DNA of 64,000 nucleotides from Paracoccus luteus (GTDB taxonomy: Bacteria > Pseudomonadota > Alphaproteobacteria > Rhodobacterales > Rhodobacteraceae). How positions within the stretch are numbered: position 1 is the first letter of the stretch; every line of letters starts with the position of its first letter. Below, in pieces: positions 43,142 to 52,213 of this stretch. A program made the position numbers and the translations under genes. The DNA is taken from contig NZ_SDEA01000003.1 in NCBI RefSeq assembly GCF_004522155.1, positions 259,413 to 323,412 on the forward strand, written 5' to 3'. Below the pieces are notes generated by a model that was not told where the DNA came from, ran no database searches, and saw only the letters and a list, made by a program, of their open reading frames with translations.

Positions 43142-44068
43142 CTACTCGCACTGATCCTGTGAAGGGCGCTCGTGGATCGTGCGCCGGATGATGTCGGCAA
43201 ATGTCTGCACCGCTGGCGGCATCCGCCGGCCCGAGACATGCAGCAGCGAGATGTTGCGCACGATCACCGGGGCCAGCAGCCGGACGCCGACCAGCGGCCC
43301 GTGGCCGATCAGCGCGCGGGCATAGGCCGGCAACACCGCCACCCCCACGTTCTGGGCGACCATCCCCAGGACGGTCGAAATCTGGTTCACCTGGAAGGCA
43401 GGCTGCAACGGATGACCAGCCTGGGCAAAGCCGCGTTCCACCATCGTGCGCAGGCCCGAATCCTGCCCAAGGGTGATCTGGGGAAGCGTGACGATATCGG
43501 CCCATCCCAGTTCGCGATGGGCGGCCGCGGGGTGGTCGCGGTGGCAGAACAGCATCGCCTCGTCACGCATGATGACCGTCGATGACAGGTCGGGCAGGTC
43601 GTCGGGAAAGGTGCCGATGCCAAAGCTGGCGTGGCCGGAACGGACCGTCTCGATGATGTCCGCGGTCCCCGCGTCGCTGATTTCCAGCTGCACCCCCGGC
43701 GCGGCGACCGCGAACTCGCGGATCACCCGCGGCAGCACGGCCGAGGCGAGCAGCGGCGGCGCGGCGACCCGGACCACGCCGCTCTGCCAGACCCGAAAGC
43801 CGTTCATGTCCTCGCGAAGCGCGGCGGCGGCGGCAAGGCACGGGGCCGCGCGGTCAAGAAACAGCTGCCCTGCCTCGGTCAGCTCGACCCGGCGGGTGGT
43901 GCGGTGGAACAGCTCAAGCTGCAGCGCCGCCTCCATCTTGCGGACCAAGGCGGACAGCGACGGCTGGCTGACCCCCAGGCGTTCGGCCGCAACCGAGAAG
44001 CTGTGGCTGACGGCGATGGCCCGAAAGACCTCCATCTGCCGCAGGGTCGGGAACGCCGTGTCATTCAT
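43142..44068 (-). CDS. LysR-family regulator, divergent from livJ
   Basis: 308 aa. HTH LRQMEVFRAIAVSHSFSVAAERLGVSQPSLSALVRKMEAAL and effector domain with VRVAAPPLLASAVLPRVI and ISDAGTADIIETVRSGHASFGIGTFP. Divergent from the branched-chain-type ABC operon with a 125-nt gap that contains a TATATT -10-like element at 44104-44109. It most likely controls that operon. The 150-nt gap on its other side (42992-43141) shows nothing more than short G+C-rich inverted repeats. Confidence 0.88.
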   Translation of the reverse strand: MNDTAFPTLRQMEVFRAIAVSHSFSVAAERLGVSQPSLSALVRKMEAALQLELFHRTTRRVELTEAGQLFLDRAAPCLAAAAALREDMNGFRVWQSGVVRVAAPPLLASAVLPRVIREFAVAAPGVQLEISDAGTADIIETVRSGHASFGIGTFPDDLPDLSSTVIMRDEAMLFCHRDHPAAAHRELGWADIVTLPQITLGQDSGLRTMVERGFAQAGHPLQPAFQVNQISTVLGMVAQNVGVAVLPAYARALIGHGPLVGVRLLAPVIVRNISLLHVSGRRMPPAVQTFADIIRRTIHERPSQDQCE

Positions 44069-44193
44069 AGGCCGAGATTATGAATTGATGCGCGTCTGTC
44101 CACTATATTTCGCCCCCGTCCGGTGGCAGCGTTGGCGCGATTCAAGAACAGGCGCCATCGCCAAGGCGGCGCCGCAACAGGAGGTTCGGAACG

Positions 44194-45354
44194 ATGCGTC
44201 TGTTCAACACCACGGCGATGGCGCTGGCCCTTGCCATTCCCGCGGGCGCGGCCTCGGCGGCCGACGTCAAGATCGGCATGATCACCACGCTCAGCGGTCC
44301 GGCGGGCTATCTGGGCGCCGACATCCGCGACGGCTTCGAGCTGGCGATGAAGGACGGCACGCTGGGCGGGATTCCCGTCGAACTGGAGGTCCAGGACGAC
44401 AAGCTGGACCCGGGCCAGGGCCGCCAGATCGCCGACCGCATGCTGAACGACGAAGAAATCAAGCTGCTGACCGGCATCGTGTTCTCGAACGTCGCGGGCG
44501 CGGTCGTGCCGGAAATCACCGGCTCGGACGCGATCTATATCAGCGCCAACGCCGGCCCCTCGACGCTTGCCGGCAAGGGCTGCAGCGAGAACTATTTCGT
44601 CGCCAGCTGGCAGAACGACACCCTGCACGAGATGCCGGGCCTGCTGGCGCAGAACCAAGGCTACAAGACCGCATTCCTCGCGGCCAACAACTATCAGGCC
44701 GGCAAGGACGGGCTGACCGGCTTCAAGCGCGAGTTCAAGGGCGAGATCCTGGGCGAGGTCTACACGCCCCTCGGCCAAACGGATTTCTCGGCCGTGATCG
44801 CGCAAATCCGCGCGGCGAACCCCGAGGTCGTCTATCAGTTCCATCCCGGCGAGGCGGGCATCGCCTTTATCAAGCAATACAACCAGGCCGGGCTGACCAG
44901 CATCCCGATGGTCCTGCCCGAACCCGCGTCCGACGCGGTCATCCTGAAGGCGCTGGGCGATCAGGCGGTCGGCACCAAGGTCGCGCTGCACTGGGCCGAG
45001 AACCTCGACAACCCCGCCAACAAGGCGATGGTCGCCGCCTGGAAAGAGAAATATCCCGAACGCCCGCTGACCTCTTACGCCGTGCAGGGCTATCAGACGG
45101 CGCTGATCATGGCCGAAGGCCTGAAGGCGACGGGCGGCGATGTGTCCGACATCGATGCCCTGCGCGAAGGCATCCGCAACGCCAGGATCGAAAGCCCCTC
45201 GGGCAACTTTGCCTGGGGTCCGAACCAGCACCCGGTTCAGGACTGGTATGCCGCCGAGGTCGTCAAGGGCGCGGACGGCGTGCCGGTCGTTGCGGCAGGC
45301 GACAAGATTGCTGAGGCCCGCGGGGACGTCCACGCCGCCGAGTGCAGCATGTGA
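44194..45354 (+). CDS. livJ: Liv-type ABC transporter binding protein
   Basis: 386 aa: signal peptide ending near SAADVK (residue ~24), then KIGMITTLSGPAGYLGADIRDGFELA, QDDKLDPGQGRQIADRM and a C-terminal YAVQGYQTALIMAEGLKATGG, the type I periplasmic-binding fold of the Leu/Ile/Val family. Ribosome site GGAGG before the ATG. In this family ligands also include aromatic acids and amides; the downstream genes favour an aromatic or amino-aromatic compound. Confidence 0.9.
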   Translation: MRLFNTTAMALALAIPAGAASAADVKIGMITTLSGPAGYLGADIRDGFELAMKDGTLGGIPVELEVQDDKLDPGQGRQIADRMLNDEEIKLLTGIVFSNVAGAVVPEITGSDAIYISANAGPSTLAGKGCSENYFVASWQNDTLHEMPGLLAQNQGYKTAFLAANNYQAGKDGLTGFKREFKGEILGEVYTPLGQTDFSAVIAQIRAANPEVVYQFHPGEAGIAFIKQYNQAGLTSIPMVLPEPASDAVILKALGDQAVGTKVALHWAENLDNPANKAMVAAWKEKYPERPLTSYAVQGYQTALIMAEGLKATGGDVSDIDALREGIRNARIESPSGNFAWGPNQHPVQDWYAAEVVKGADGVPVVAAGDKIAEARGDVHAAECSM

Positions 45355-45363
45355 TCACAACCG

Positions 45364-45392
45364 GCCGGATGCGCCGCGCTGGCCCATCCGGC
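45364..45392 (+). terminator. intercistronic hairpin after livJ
   Basis: GCCGGATG (45364-45371) and CATCCGGC (45385-45392) form a perfect 8-bp stem with a 13-nt loop in the 55-nt gap before livH, in the same position as hairpins behind other binding-protein genes here. Confidence 0.6.
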
Positions 45393-45409
45393 ATCGAAAG
45401 GACCACCCG

Positions 45410-46324
45410 ATGACCCTGCTCTTCGAGCAGATGCTGAACGGCGTCCAGTATGGCTTCATGCTGTTCCTGCTGGCCGCCGGCCTGACCCTGATCTTCGGGA
45501 TCATGGGCATCATCAACCTGGCGCACGGCGCGTTCTATATGGCGGGCGCGTTCATCGGGACGTGGGTCGCGGGCGTCACCGGCTCGTTCTGGATCGGCCT
45601 TCCGGCCGGGCTGGCGGGAAGCGCCGTGATCGGCCTGCTGGTCGAGTTCCTGGTCATCCGGCGGCTGTATGCCCGCGACCACCTGGAACAGGTGCTTGCC
45701 ACATTCGCGCTGGTGCTGATCTTCAACCAGCTGGCCACGATCGTCTTTGGCCGCCAGCCCCTGATGGCCGCGCCGCCCCAGCTGCTTTCCGCGTCGGTCG
45801 AGCTGCTGCCCGGGCTGATCTATCCCGTCTATCGCTTGGCGATCATCGGCGTGGGGATTGCTGTCGCGGCCGGCCTTTACCTGCTGATCAACCGCAGCCG
45901 GATCGGGATGCTGATCCGCGCGGGGGAAGCTGACCGCGAAATGGTGCGCGCCTTGGGCATCCGCATCAAGCTGATCTATACGCTTGTCTTCGGGCTGGGG
46001 GCCGTGCTGGCGGGACTGGCGGGCTATCTTGCCGGACCGATCTATTCGGTTCAGGCCGGCATGGGCGACCGCATCATCCTGCCCACCTTCGTGGTGGTGG
46101 TGGTCGGCGGCGTCGGCTCGATCCGGGGCGCGTTCGTCGCCGCGCTGGTGCTGGGCGTGCTTGACACGCTGCTGCGCGCCTATGCGCCGGGGATGCTGCG
46201 CGGGATCATGGAATCCTCGGCCGCCGACACGCTGGGTGCCGGCCTCGCCTCGATGGGGATCTACCTGATGATGGCGCTGGTCCTGATGGCGCGCCCGCAG
46301 GGTTTCTTCCCGGCGAAAGGATAG
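45410..46324 (+). CDS. livH: Liv-type ABC transporter permease (LivH)
   Basis: 304 aa, eight or so membrane helices. GLTLIFGIMGIINLAHGAFYMAGA at the N-terminus is the LivH mark, along with MLIRAGEADREMVRALGI (coupling loop) and VVVVGGVGSIRGAFVAALVLG. Forms the channel with LivM, encoded 3 nt downstream. Confidence 0.93.
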   Translation: MTLLFEQMLNGVQYGFMLFLLAAGLTLIFGIMGIINLAHGAFYMAGAFIGTWVAGVTGSFWIGLPAGLAGSAVIGLLVEFLVIRRLYARDHLEQVLATFALVLIFNQLATIVFGRQPLMAAPPQLLSASVELLPGLIYPVYRLAIIGVGIAVAAGLYLLINRSRIGMLIRAGEADREMVRALGIRIKLIYTLVFGLGAVLAGLAGYLAGPIYSVQAGMGDRIILPTFVVVVVGGVGSIRGAFVAALVLGVLDTLLRAYAPGMLRGIMESSAADTLGAGLASMGIYLMMALVLMARPQGFFPAKG

Positions 46325-46327
46325 GAA

Positions 46328-47353
46328 ATGACCGATCTTGCCCATCCCTCGCCCGCGGACGAGGCCCGCCAGGGCCTGCGGCTGCCGACGGTCGTGTTCG
46401 GCGCGGTTCTGCTGGCGGGGCTGATCGCCCTGCCCTTCGCGGCCGACGCGGTCGGGATGAACTCGCTGATCAGCCTTGGTTCGCGCGTCCTCATCTATGC
46501 GATCGCGGTCGCCAGCCTGAATATCGCGCTGGGGTTCGGCGGCCTTGTCAGCTTTGGCCACGCCGCCTTTTTCGGCATCGGCGCCTATGTCGTGGCGATG
46601 CTGTCGAACCACGCCGACTGGGGCACCCCGTTCCTGGGGTTCATCCCCGGCACCAACAGCCTGATCCTGTGCCTGCTGGCGGCGATGCTGTCCGCGGGCG
46701 TTGCGGCGGCCATCATCGGGGCGCTGTCGCTGCGCACCGGGGGCATCCAGTTCATCATGATCACCCTGGCCTTCGGGCAGATGGTCTATTTCTTCTTCAC
46801 CTCGCTTTCGGCCTATGGCGGCGACGACGGGCTGATGATGTCGGGCGCCAACGCGTTCTTTGGCCTGAACCTGCGCAACCGGACCAATTTCTACTATCTC
46901 TGCCTGACGATCTCGGTCGCGGGGTTCTGGCTTTACTGGATGTTCATGCGCTCGTCCTTCGCGGCGGTGCTGGACGGGGTGCGCCAAAGCCCGGACCGCA
47001 TGGCGGCGCTGGGGCTTGCCCCGACGCGCCACCGGCTTGTGGCGTTCATCCTGTCGGGGATCGGAACGGGGCTTGCAGGCGGGCTTCTGGCCAATCTGCT
47101 GCGCTTTGCCAGCCCCGATACGCTGAACTGGAACACGTCGGGCCTGCTGATGATCATGCTGATCCTGGGCGGCGTCGGCACGCTGTGGGGGCCGTTCCTG
47201 GGTGCGCTGGTGATCCTGGTGCTGGAAGACGTGTTCGGCGCCTGGACCGAGAACTGGCCGCTGGTTCTGGGCATCGTGCTGCTGCTGGTGGTCCTGAACA
47301 CGCATGGCGGGCTGGTCGCGCTGATCCGCCGCCTGACGGGGGGGCGGCTGTGA
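46328..47353 (+). CDS. livM: Liv-type ABC transporter permease (LivM)
   Basis: 341 aa. SLNIALGFGGLVSFGHAAFFGIGAY is the LivM mark; SPDRMAALGLAPTRHRLVAF is the coupling loop, followed by LLMIMLILGGVGTLWGPFLGAL. Charged N-terminal leader, about ten helices. Shares one base with livG. Confidence 0.93.
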   Translation: MTDLAHPSPADEARQGLRLPTVVFGAVLLAGLIALPFAADAVGMNSLISLGSRVLIYAIAVASLNIALGFGGLVSFGHAAFFGIGAYVVAMLSNHADWGTPFLGFIPGTNSLILCLLAAMLSAGVAAAIIGALSLRTGGIQFIMITLAFGQMVYFFFTSLSAYGGDDGLMMSGANAFFGLNLRNRTNFYYLCLTISVAGFWLYWMFMRSSFAAVLDGVRQSPDRMAALGLAPTRHRLVAFILSGIGTGLAGGLLANLLRFASPDTLNWNTSGLLMIMLILGGVGTLWGPFLGALVILVLEDVFGAWTENWPLVLGIVLLLVVLNTHGGLVALIRRLTGGRL

Positions 47354-48108
47354 TGGCGGGCGATGCAATCCTGACCGTGCGCGGGCTGGTCAAGCGTTTC
47401 GCGGGCTTGCTGGCCACCGACAACGTTGACCTGGACCTGCGCGCGGGCGAGATCCACGCTCTGATCGGCCCGAACGGCGCAGGAAAATCGACGCTGATCG
47501 CCCAGATTTGCGGCACGCTGCGACCTGACGCCGGGTCCGTGCGGCTGCGCGGCGAATCCATCGACGCGATGGATGCGGCGGCGCGCGCGGCGCGGGGGAT
47601 CGGGCGCACGTTCCAGATCGTGCGGCTGATCGACGACGCGACCGTGACGCAGAACCTGCTGGTCGCGCTGCATGTCCGCAATGGGCGCATCTGGCAGATA
47701 TTCGACGGGCCGGGATCGCGCGCGGACCTGTCGCGCGAGGCGGCCGAGCGGCTGGCCGCCGCCAGGCTGGACGGCATCGCCAAGGCACGGGTCGCGGACC
47801 TGTCGCACGGCTATCGCAAGCAGCTGGAACTGGTCATCGCGCGCGCCATGAAGCCGGCCGTCCTGTTGCTGGACGAACCGATGGCGGGTCTGGGCCAGGC
47901 GGAAAGCACCGAGATGATCCGCACCCTGTCGGCGCTGCGGGCCGAGGTTCCGATGCTGCTGGTCGAACACGACATGGACGCCGTGTTCAACCTGGCCGAC
48001 CGGATCAGCGTGCTGGTCTATGGCCGCGTGATCGCGACCGGCACCGTCGCGGAAATCCGCGACAACCCCGAGGTGCGCCGCGCCTATCTGGGCGAGGAGG
48101 ACATCTGA
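47353..48108 (+). CDS. livG: Liv-type ABC transporter ATPase (LivG)
   Basis: 251 aa. Walker A GPNGAGKSTLI, RTFQIVRLI (Q-loop region typical of LivG), signature LSHGYRKQLELVIA (with the LSHG variant), Walker B VLLLDEPMAGLG, and switch His LLVEHDMDAVF. Start within TGATG overlap with livM. Confidence 0.93.
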   Translation: MAGDAILTVRGLVKRFAGLLATDNVDLDLRAGEIHALIGPNGAGKSTLIAQICGTLRPDAGSVRLRGESIDAMDAAARAARGIGRTFQIVRLIDDATVTQNLLVALHVRNGRIWQIFDGPGSRADLSREAAERLAAARLDGIAKARVADLSHGYRKQLELVIARAMKPAVLLLDEPMAGLGQAESTEMIRTLSALRAEVPMLLVEHDMDAVFNLADRISVLVYGRVIATGTVAEIRDNPEVRRAYLGEEDI

Positions 48109-48809
48109 TGCTGAGGATCGAGCGACTGCAGGCGGGCTATGGCACGACCCCGGTGCTGTTCGACATCAACCTTGCCCTTGAGGAGGGGCAGGTGGTGACG
48201 CTGATGGGCCGCAACGGGATGGGCAAGACGACGACCATCCGCACCGTCATGGGACAGCTTCGCGCGCGCGCCGGCCGGACGACCTTTGCCGGCAGCGACA
48301 TCACCGCCTGCGCGCCCGAGCAGGTCGCGCGCCGGGGGGTGGGGCTGGTCCCCGAGGGACGCCGCATCTTCCCGACGCTTACCGTGCGCGAGAACCTCAT
48401 CGCGACCGCCGCGAACCGGCTTGGCGCGCCCCGGCCCTGGACGTTGTCGCGCGTGACCGAGCTGTTCCCGCGCCTGGGCGAACGGCACGGGCAGATGGCG
48501 GGGACGCTGTCGGGGGGCGAACAGCAGATGCTGGCGATCGGCCGCGCGCTGATGACCAATCCGCGGCTTTTGATCCTGGACGAGGCGACCGAGGGGCTGG
48601 CGCCGGTGATCCGAACCGAGATCTGGGCCTGCCTGAACCTGCTCAAGTCGGAACGGCAGTCGATCCTGATCGTGGACAAGAACATCCGCGAGCTGAAGCG
48701 GCTGGCCGACCGGCATGTCATCATCGAGAAGGGGCGGACCGTGTGGCAGGGCAACTCGGCGGACCTGGACCGCGACGCCGGGCAGGTGCAGCGTTATGTC
48801 GGCCTTTGA
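48108..48809 (+). CDS. livF: Liv-type ABC transporter ATPase (LivF)
   Basis: 233 aa. Walker A GRNGMGKTTTI, VPEGRRIFPTLTVRENL (LivF mark), signature LSGGEQQMLAIGRAL and Walker B LLILDEATEGLAPVI. The switch position reads IVDKN where LivF proteins usually have VEQN. Shares one base with livG; its last 14 nt also encode the start of the hydrolase. Confidence 0.93.
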   Translation: MLRIERLQAGYGTTPVLFDINLALEEGQVVTLMGRNGMGKTTTIRTVMGQLRARAGRTTFAGSDITACAPEQVARRGVGLVPEGRRIFPTLTVRENLIATAANRLGAPRPWTLSRVTELFPRLGERHGQMAGTLSGGEQQMLAIGRALMTNPRLLILDEATEGLAPVIRTEIWACLNLLKSERQSILIVDKNIRELKRLADRHVIIEKGRTVWQGNSADLDRDAGQVQRYVGL

Positions 48810-49659
48810 CGCGGATCTGGGCCGCGCCGCGCTGGACGCCGACTATGGCGCGCAGGCGACCGTCGGGCCGGCGCGCTTTGCCGCCATCATGGCCGATTAT
48901 CGCGCCGCGACCGATGCGGCGCTGGCGCGGCTGGCGCCTGCCGAACACGTCCATGACCCCCAAAGCGGCGAGCGGCTGGACCTGTGGGGCGCGGACCCCG
49001 AGGGCGCCCCCCGCCCGGCCGTGATGTTCATCCACGGCGGCTATTGGCGGATGCTGGCGCGCGGGGATTCGGGCTTCATGGCGCCGATGCTGGCGGAACG
49101 CGGCATCGCGACCGTGGTGCCGGACTATTCCCTGTCCCCGGCCGTGACCCTGGCCGAGATCGTGCGTCAGGTCCGGGCCAGCTTTGCCTGGCTGTGGACC
49201 AACGCGCCGCGGCTGAACATCGATCGCAAACGGATCGTCGTCACCGGCAACTCGGCCGGCGGGCATCTGGTGGGCATGCTGATGGCGGATGGCTGGCGGA
49301 CGCAGGCCGGCCTGCCAAGGGATGCCATCGCGGGCGCCATGCCGATCAGCGGGCTTTATGACCTCGGGCCGCTCTCCCGGTGCTTTCCGCAGGACTGGCT
49401 GTCGCTGTCGCAAGGCGACGTCGCGGCGCTCAGCCCGCTGGCCAACCTGCCCGCGCGCCCGCCAAAGACCATCGTCGTGCGCGCGGGGTTCGAGCCGGCG
49501 GGCTTTGTGCGCCAGTCCGATGCCTTCGCCGCCGCCCTGGGCCAGACGGTCCGTGTCATCGAGGGCCGCAACCATTTCGACGTGATCCTGGATCTTGCCG
49601 ATGCGGAAAGCGAGATGGCGCGGCTTCTGCTCAGCCTGGTGGGCCCGGGTCGTGGCTGA
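48796..49659 (+). CDS. alpha/beta hydrolase, kynurenine-formamidase-like
   Basis: 287 aa. FIHGGYWRMLARG is the oxyanion-hole motif of the AFMID-type kynurenine formamidases, VTGNSAGGHLVGML is the nucleophile elbow with the catalytic Ser, and VIEGRNHFDVI supplies the His. It would hydrolyse an N-formyl or ester group in the cytoplasm. Start overlaps livF by 14 nt, so it belongs to the importer operon, suggesting that the imported compound is deformylated or de-esterified on entry. A general esterase role cannot be excluded. Confidence 0.8.
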   Translation: MSAFDADLGRAALDADYGAQATVGPARFAAIMADYRAATDAALARLAPAEHVHDPQSGERLDLWGADPEGAPRPAVMFIHGGYWRMLARGDSGFMAPMLAERGIATVVPDYSLSPAVTLAEIVRQVRASFAWLWTNAPRLNIDRKRIVVTGNSAGGHLVGMLMADGWRTQAGLPRDAIAGAMPISGLYDLGPLSRCFPQDWLSLSQGDVAALSPLANLPARPPKTIVVRAGFEPAGFVRQSDAFAAALGQTVRVIEGRNHFDVILDLADAESEMARLLLSLVGPGRG

Positions 49660-50581
49660 GCGCCCCCTTGCGCAGCGCATCCGCCAGCGCCTGCGCCGCC
49701 GGGGACAGGGGCGCATCGGCGCGCCACCACAGACCCAGGGGCCGCTGGGTCGCGGGCAATGCGACGGGCAGCAGGGCGACCTGCCCGCGCCGCGCCTCGA
49801 TCGCCGCCAGTTGCTGCGGCCAGGCCGTGATATAGTCCCCGGCCAGCAGCAATGCGCGGTTGGACAGGAAGGACAGCGATTCGACGCGGGGCACGGGCGG
49901 GTCCAGCCCCGCGTCGTGGAAGGCTGCGTCGATCTGTCGGCGCATGGTGGTGTCCGGGGGCGGCAGGATCCATTGTCGGTCGCGCAAGGCGCCAAGCGTC
50001 AGCGCCGCCGCGCCGCCGCCCGCCCCGGCCAGCGGATGATCGGCCCGCACCACCAGTTGCGCCTGGTCCGCGGCCAGCACGGTTTCGGCCAGATCGGCGG
50101 GCCGACGCCGGGGCGGAAGCCGTCCGACGACCAGATCGAGATCGCCCCGGCGCAGCAGGCCGGTCAGCCGTTCGTGCTGCCCTTCGGTGATCGTCACGCG
50201 CAGCCCCGGCCGCTCCGCCAGCAGGCGCGCGATCGCGTCGGGCACCAGCCCGCCCGCCGCCGACGGCAGCGTGCCGACCGCGACCGTGCCGCCGGTGCCG
50301 CTTTTAAGGTCCGCCAGCTCGCGCCCGGCGCGGCGCATCCGGGCGATCACGTCACGCGCATGCCGGACGAGCAGCGCGCCATAGGGCGTGGGAACCGCGC
50401 CCCGGCCGGTGCGGGCGAACAGCGGCACGCCTGCGGCAGCCTCGGCGTCCTGCAGCGCCTTTGTCACCGCGGATTGCGTCATGTTCAGGCTGACAGCCGC
50501 CGCCGCAAGGCTGCCGTCCCGTTCGACGGCATCGATCAGGCGCAGATGGCGCAGGGAAAGCCGCGCTTCGGGATGATGCAT
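49631..50581 (-). CDS. LysR-family regulator of the 3-hydroxyanthranilate-type operon
   Basis: 316 aa. HTH LSLRHLRLIDAVERDGSLAAAAVSLNMTQSAVTKALQDAE and effector domain with VGTLPSAAGGLVPDAIARLLAERPG and RLTGLLRRGDLDLVVGRLPP (GbpR/PcaQ-like group). A much longer frame is open upstream because of high G+C, but MHHPEARLS at 50581 is the family start. Divergent from the aldehyde dehydrogenase operon; overlaps the hydrolase gene tail by 29 nt, tail to tail. Confidence 0.88.
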   Translation of the reverse strand: MHHPEARLSLRHLRLIDAVERDGSLAAAAVSLNMTQSAVTKALQDAEAAAGVPLFARTGRGAVPTPYGALLVRHARDVIARMRRAGRELADLKSGTGGTVAVGTLPSAAGGLVPDAIARLLAERPGLRVTITEGQHERLTGLLRRGDLDLVVGRLPPRRRPADLAETVLAADQAQLVVRADHPLAGAGGGAAALTLGALRDRQWILPPPDTTMRRQIDAAFHDAGLDPPVPRVESLSFLSNRALLLAGDYITAWPQQLAAIEARRGQVALLPVALPATQRPLGLWWRADAPLSPAAQALADALRKGALSHDPGPPG

Positions 50582-50601
50582 GGGGTCAGCCGTCCGCCGC
50601 A

Positions 50602-50623
50602 GGTATGACGTTTGTTCAATACC
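50602..50623. promoter_or_regulatory. LysR-type dyad in the divergent promoter region
   Basis: GGTAT (50602-50606) and ATACC (50619-50623) form a perfect dyad with a 12-nt spacer, 20 nt from the LysR start, and a further ATACC lies at 50652-50656. This 171-nt gap is clearly richer in A+T than its surroundings, as expected of a promoter region. Confidence 0.5.
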
Positions 50624-50752
50624 CAATTCCGACAATTCACTTTCACGAATACCCCGGACAGGCAAGACTTGGGTCAACCGGTGCATCGACGGAACGCCGC
50701 AGGGCCCAAGGTCCGTGCCGACGGATCGCACCAGCAAGAGGACTGAGAACGA

Positions 50753-52213
50753 ATGATGCATTACCCCGATCTTCATCTCTACATCGCGGGCGAGTGGCGC
50801 AAGGCGGCCGACGACATGGCCGTTCTCAGTCCTGCCGACGAAAGGGAAATCGGCCGGCTGCCCTGCGCGTCCAGGGCTGATCTGGACGATGCTCTGGCCG
50901 CCGCCGACGAAGGCTTCCGCGTCTGGAGCCGGACCGCGCCCCGCGACCGCGCCGACGTGATGATCGCGGCCGCCCGGCTGATGCGCGAACGCATCGACGA
51001 GATCGCGGCCGCGATCACGCTGGAACACGGCAAGCCGTTGCCGGAGGCGCGGCTGGAGGTCATCCGCGGCGCCGAGTTCTTTGAATGGGACGCCGGCGAG
51101 GCCGTGCGGACCTATGGCCGGGTGATCCCCAGCGCGCAGGGCACCCGCTACAGCGTCATCCACCAGCCGGTCGGGACGGTCGCCGCGTTCTCGCCCTGGA
51201 ACTTTCCGATGAGCCAGCCGGCCCGCAAGATCGGCGGCGCCATCGCCTCGGGCTGCTCGATCATCCTCAAGGCGGCCGAGGAGACGCCGGCGGGCGCCCT
51301 GCACATCGCCCGCGCCTTCCATGACGCGGGCCTGCCGCGGGGCGTGCTGAACCTTGTCTTCGGCAACCCCGCCGACATTTCCGGCTATCTGATCCCGCAG
51401 GACCAGGTGCGGCTGGTCGCGTTCACCGGATCGACCGCGGTCGGGCGCCACCTGACGACGCTGGCGTCCCAGCACATGACGCCGGTCCTGATGGAGCTGG
51501 GCGGGCACGCGCCGGTCATCGTCTGCGACGACGTCAACGTCACCGATGCGGCCGTCATGTCGGCCAACCGCAAGATGCGCAACGCGGGCCAGGTCTGCAC
51601 CTCGCCCACCCGCTTTTTCGTCAAGGACAGCATCTTCGACGCGTTCGCGCAGACATTCGCTGACCACGCCCGCAAGATCCGGGTCGGCAACGGGATGGAC
51701 AAGGGCGTCGAGATGGGTCCTCTGGCCAACGGCCGCCGGATCGAGGCGCTGGCCGAACTGGTCGCGGACGCGACCGGCAAGGGCGCGCGCCTGCTGACGG
51801 GCGGCGAGCGGATCGGCAACAGCGGCTATTTCTTCCAGCCGACGGTTCTGGCCAACGTCCCCGACAACGCCCGCGTGATGCAGGAAGAACCGTTCGGCCC
51901 GCTTGCCATCATCAATCCCGTCGGATCGCTGGACGAGGCGATCGCCTGCGCCAACGCGGTCCCCTATGGGCTGGCGGCGTATGGCTTTACCCACAACGCG
52001 GCCAATGTGGACCGCATGGTCGCGGGCGTCGAATGCGGCAATCTGTCGATCAACACGCTGGAAGCGTCGCTTCCCGAAACCCCGTTCGGGGGCGTCAAGT
52101 CGTCGGGCTATGGCCGCGAAGGCGGGACCGAGGGGCTGCACCATTACATGACGGTCAAGACCGTTTCGCACTTCATGCGGATCGATCCGGCCAACAAGGG
52201 AACCGAAGAATGA
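50753..52213 (+). CDS. NAD(P)-dependent aldehyde dehydrogenase
   Basis: 486 aa ALDH. Seen: FSPWNFPMSQPARKIGGAIASG (nucleotide and oxyanion Asn), FTGSTAVGRHL (Rossmann), MELGGHAPV with the catalytic Glu, GQVCTSPTRFFV with the catalytic Cys, and EEPFGPLAI. Closest in pattern to succinate-semialdehyde and alpha-ketoglutarate-semialdehyde dehydrogenases. Within this operon a muconate- or dicarboxylate-semialdehyde is a likely substrate. Overlaps the next gene by 4 nt; two adjacent ATGs at 50753 and 50756. Confidence 0.88.
   Translation: MMHYPDLHLYIAGEWRKAADDMAVLSPADEREIGRLPCASRADLDDALAAADEGFRVWSRTAPRDRADVMIAAARLMRERIDEIAAAITLEHGKPLPEARLEVIRGAEFFEWDAGEAVRTYGRVIPSAQGTRYSVIHQPVGTVAAFSPWNFPMSQPARKIGGAIASGCSIILKAAEETPAGALHIARAFHDAGLPRGVLNLVFGNPADISGYLIPQDQVRLVAFTGSTAVGRHLTTLASQHMTPVLMELGGHAPVIVCDDVNVTDAAVMSANRKMRNAGQVCTSPTRFFVKDSIFDAFAQTFADHARKIRVGNGMDKGVEMGPLANGRRIEALAELVADATGKGARLLTGGERIGNSGYFFQPTVLANVPDNARVMQEEPFGPLAIINPVGSLDEAIACANAVPYGLAAYGFTHNAANVDRMVAGVECGNLSINTLEASLPETPFGGVKSSGYGREGGTEGLHHYMTVKTVSHFMRIDPANKGTEE

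Noticed and set aside
45263-47368. Long minus-strand frame opposite livHM
   Set aside because: His/Gln/Arg/Asp-rich antisense reading of membrane protein genes, no ribosome site or family.
50582-52171. Apparent 500-residue N-terminal extension of the LysR gene across the aldehyde dehydrogenase
   Set aside because: The extension is antisense to a well conserved ALDH; LysR homology begins only at 50581.
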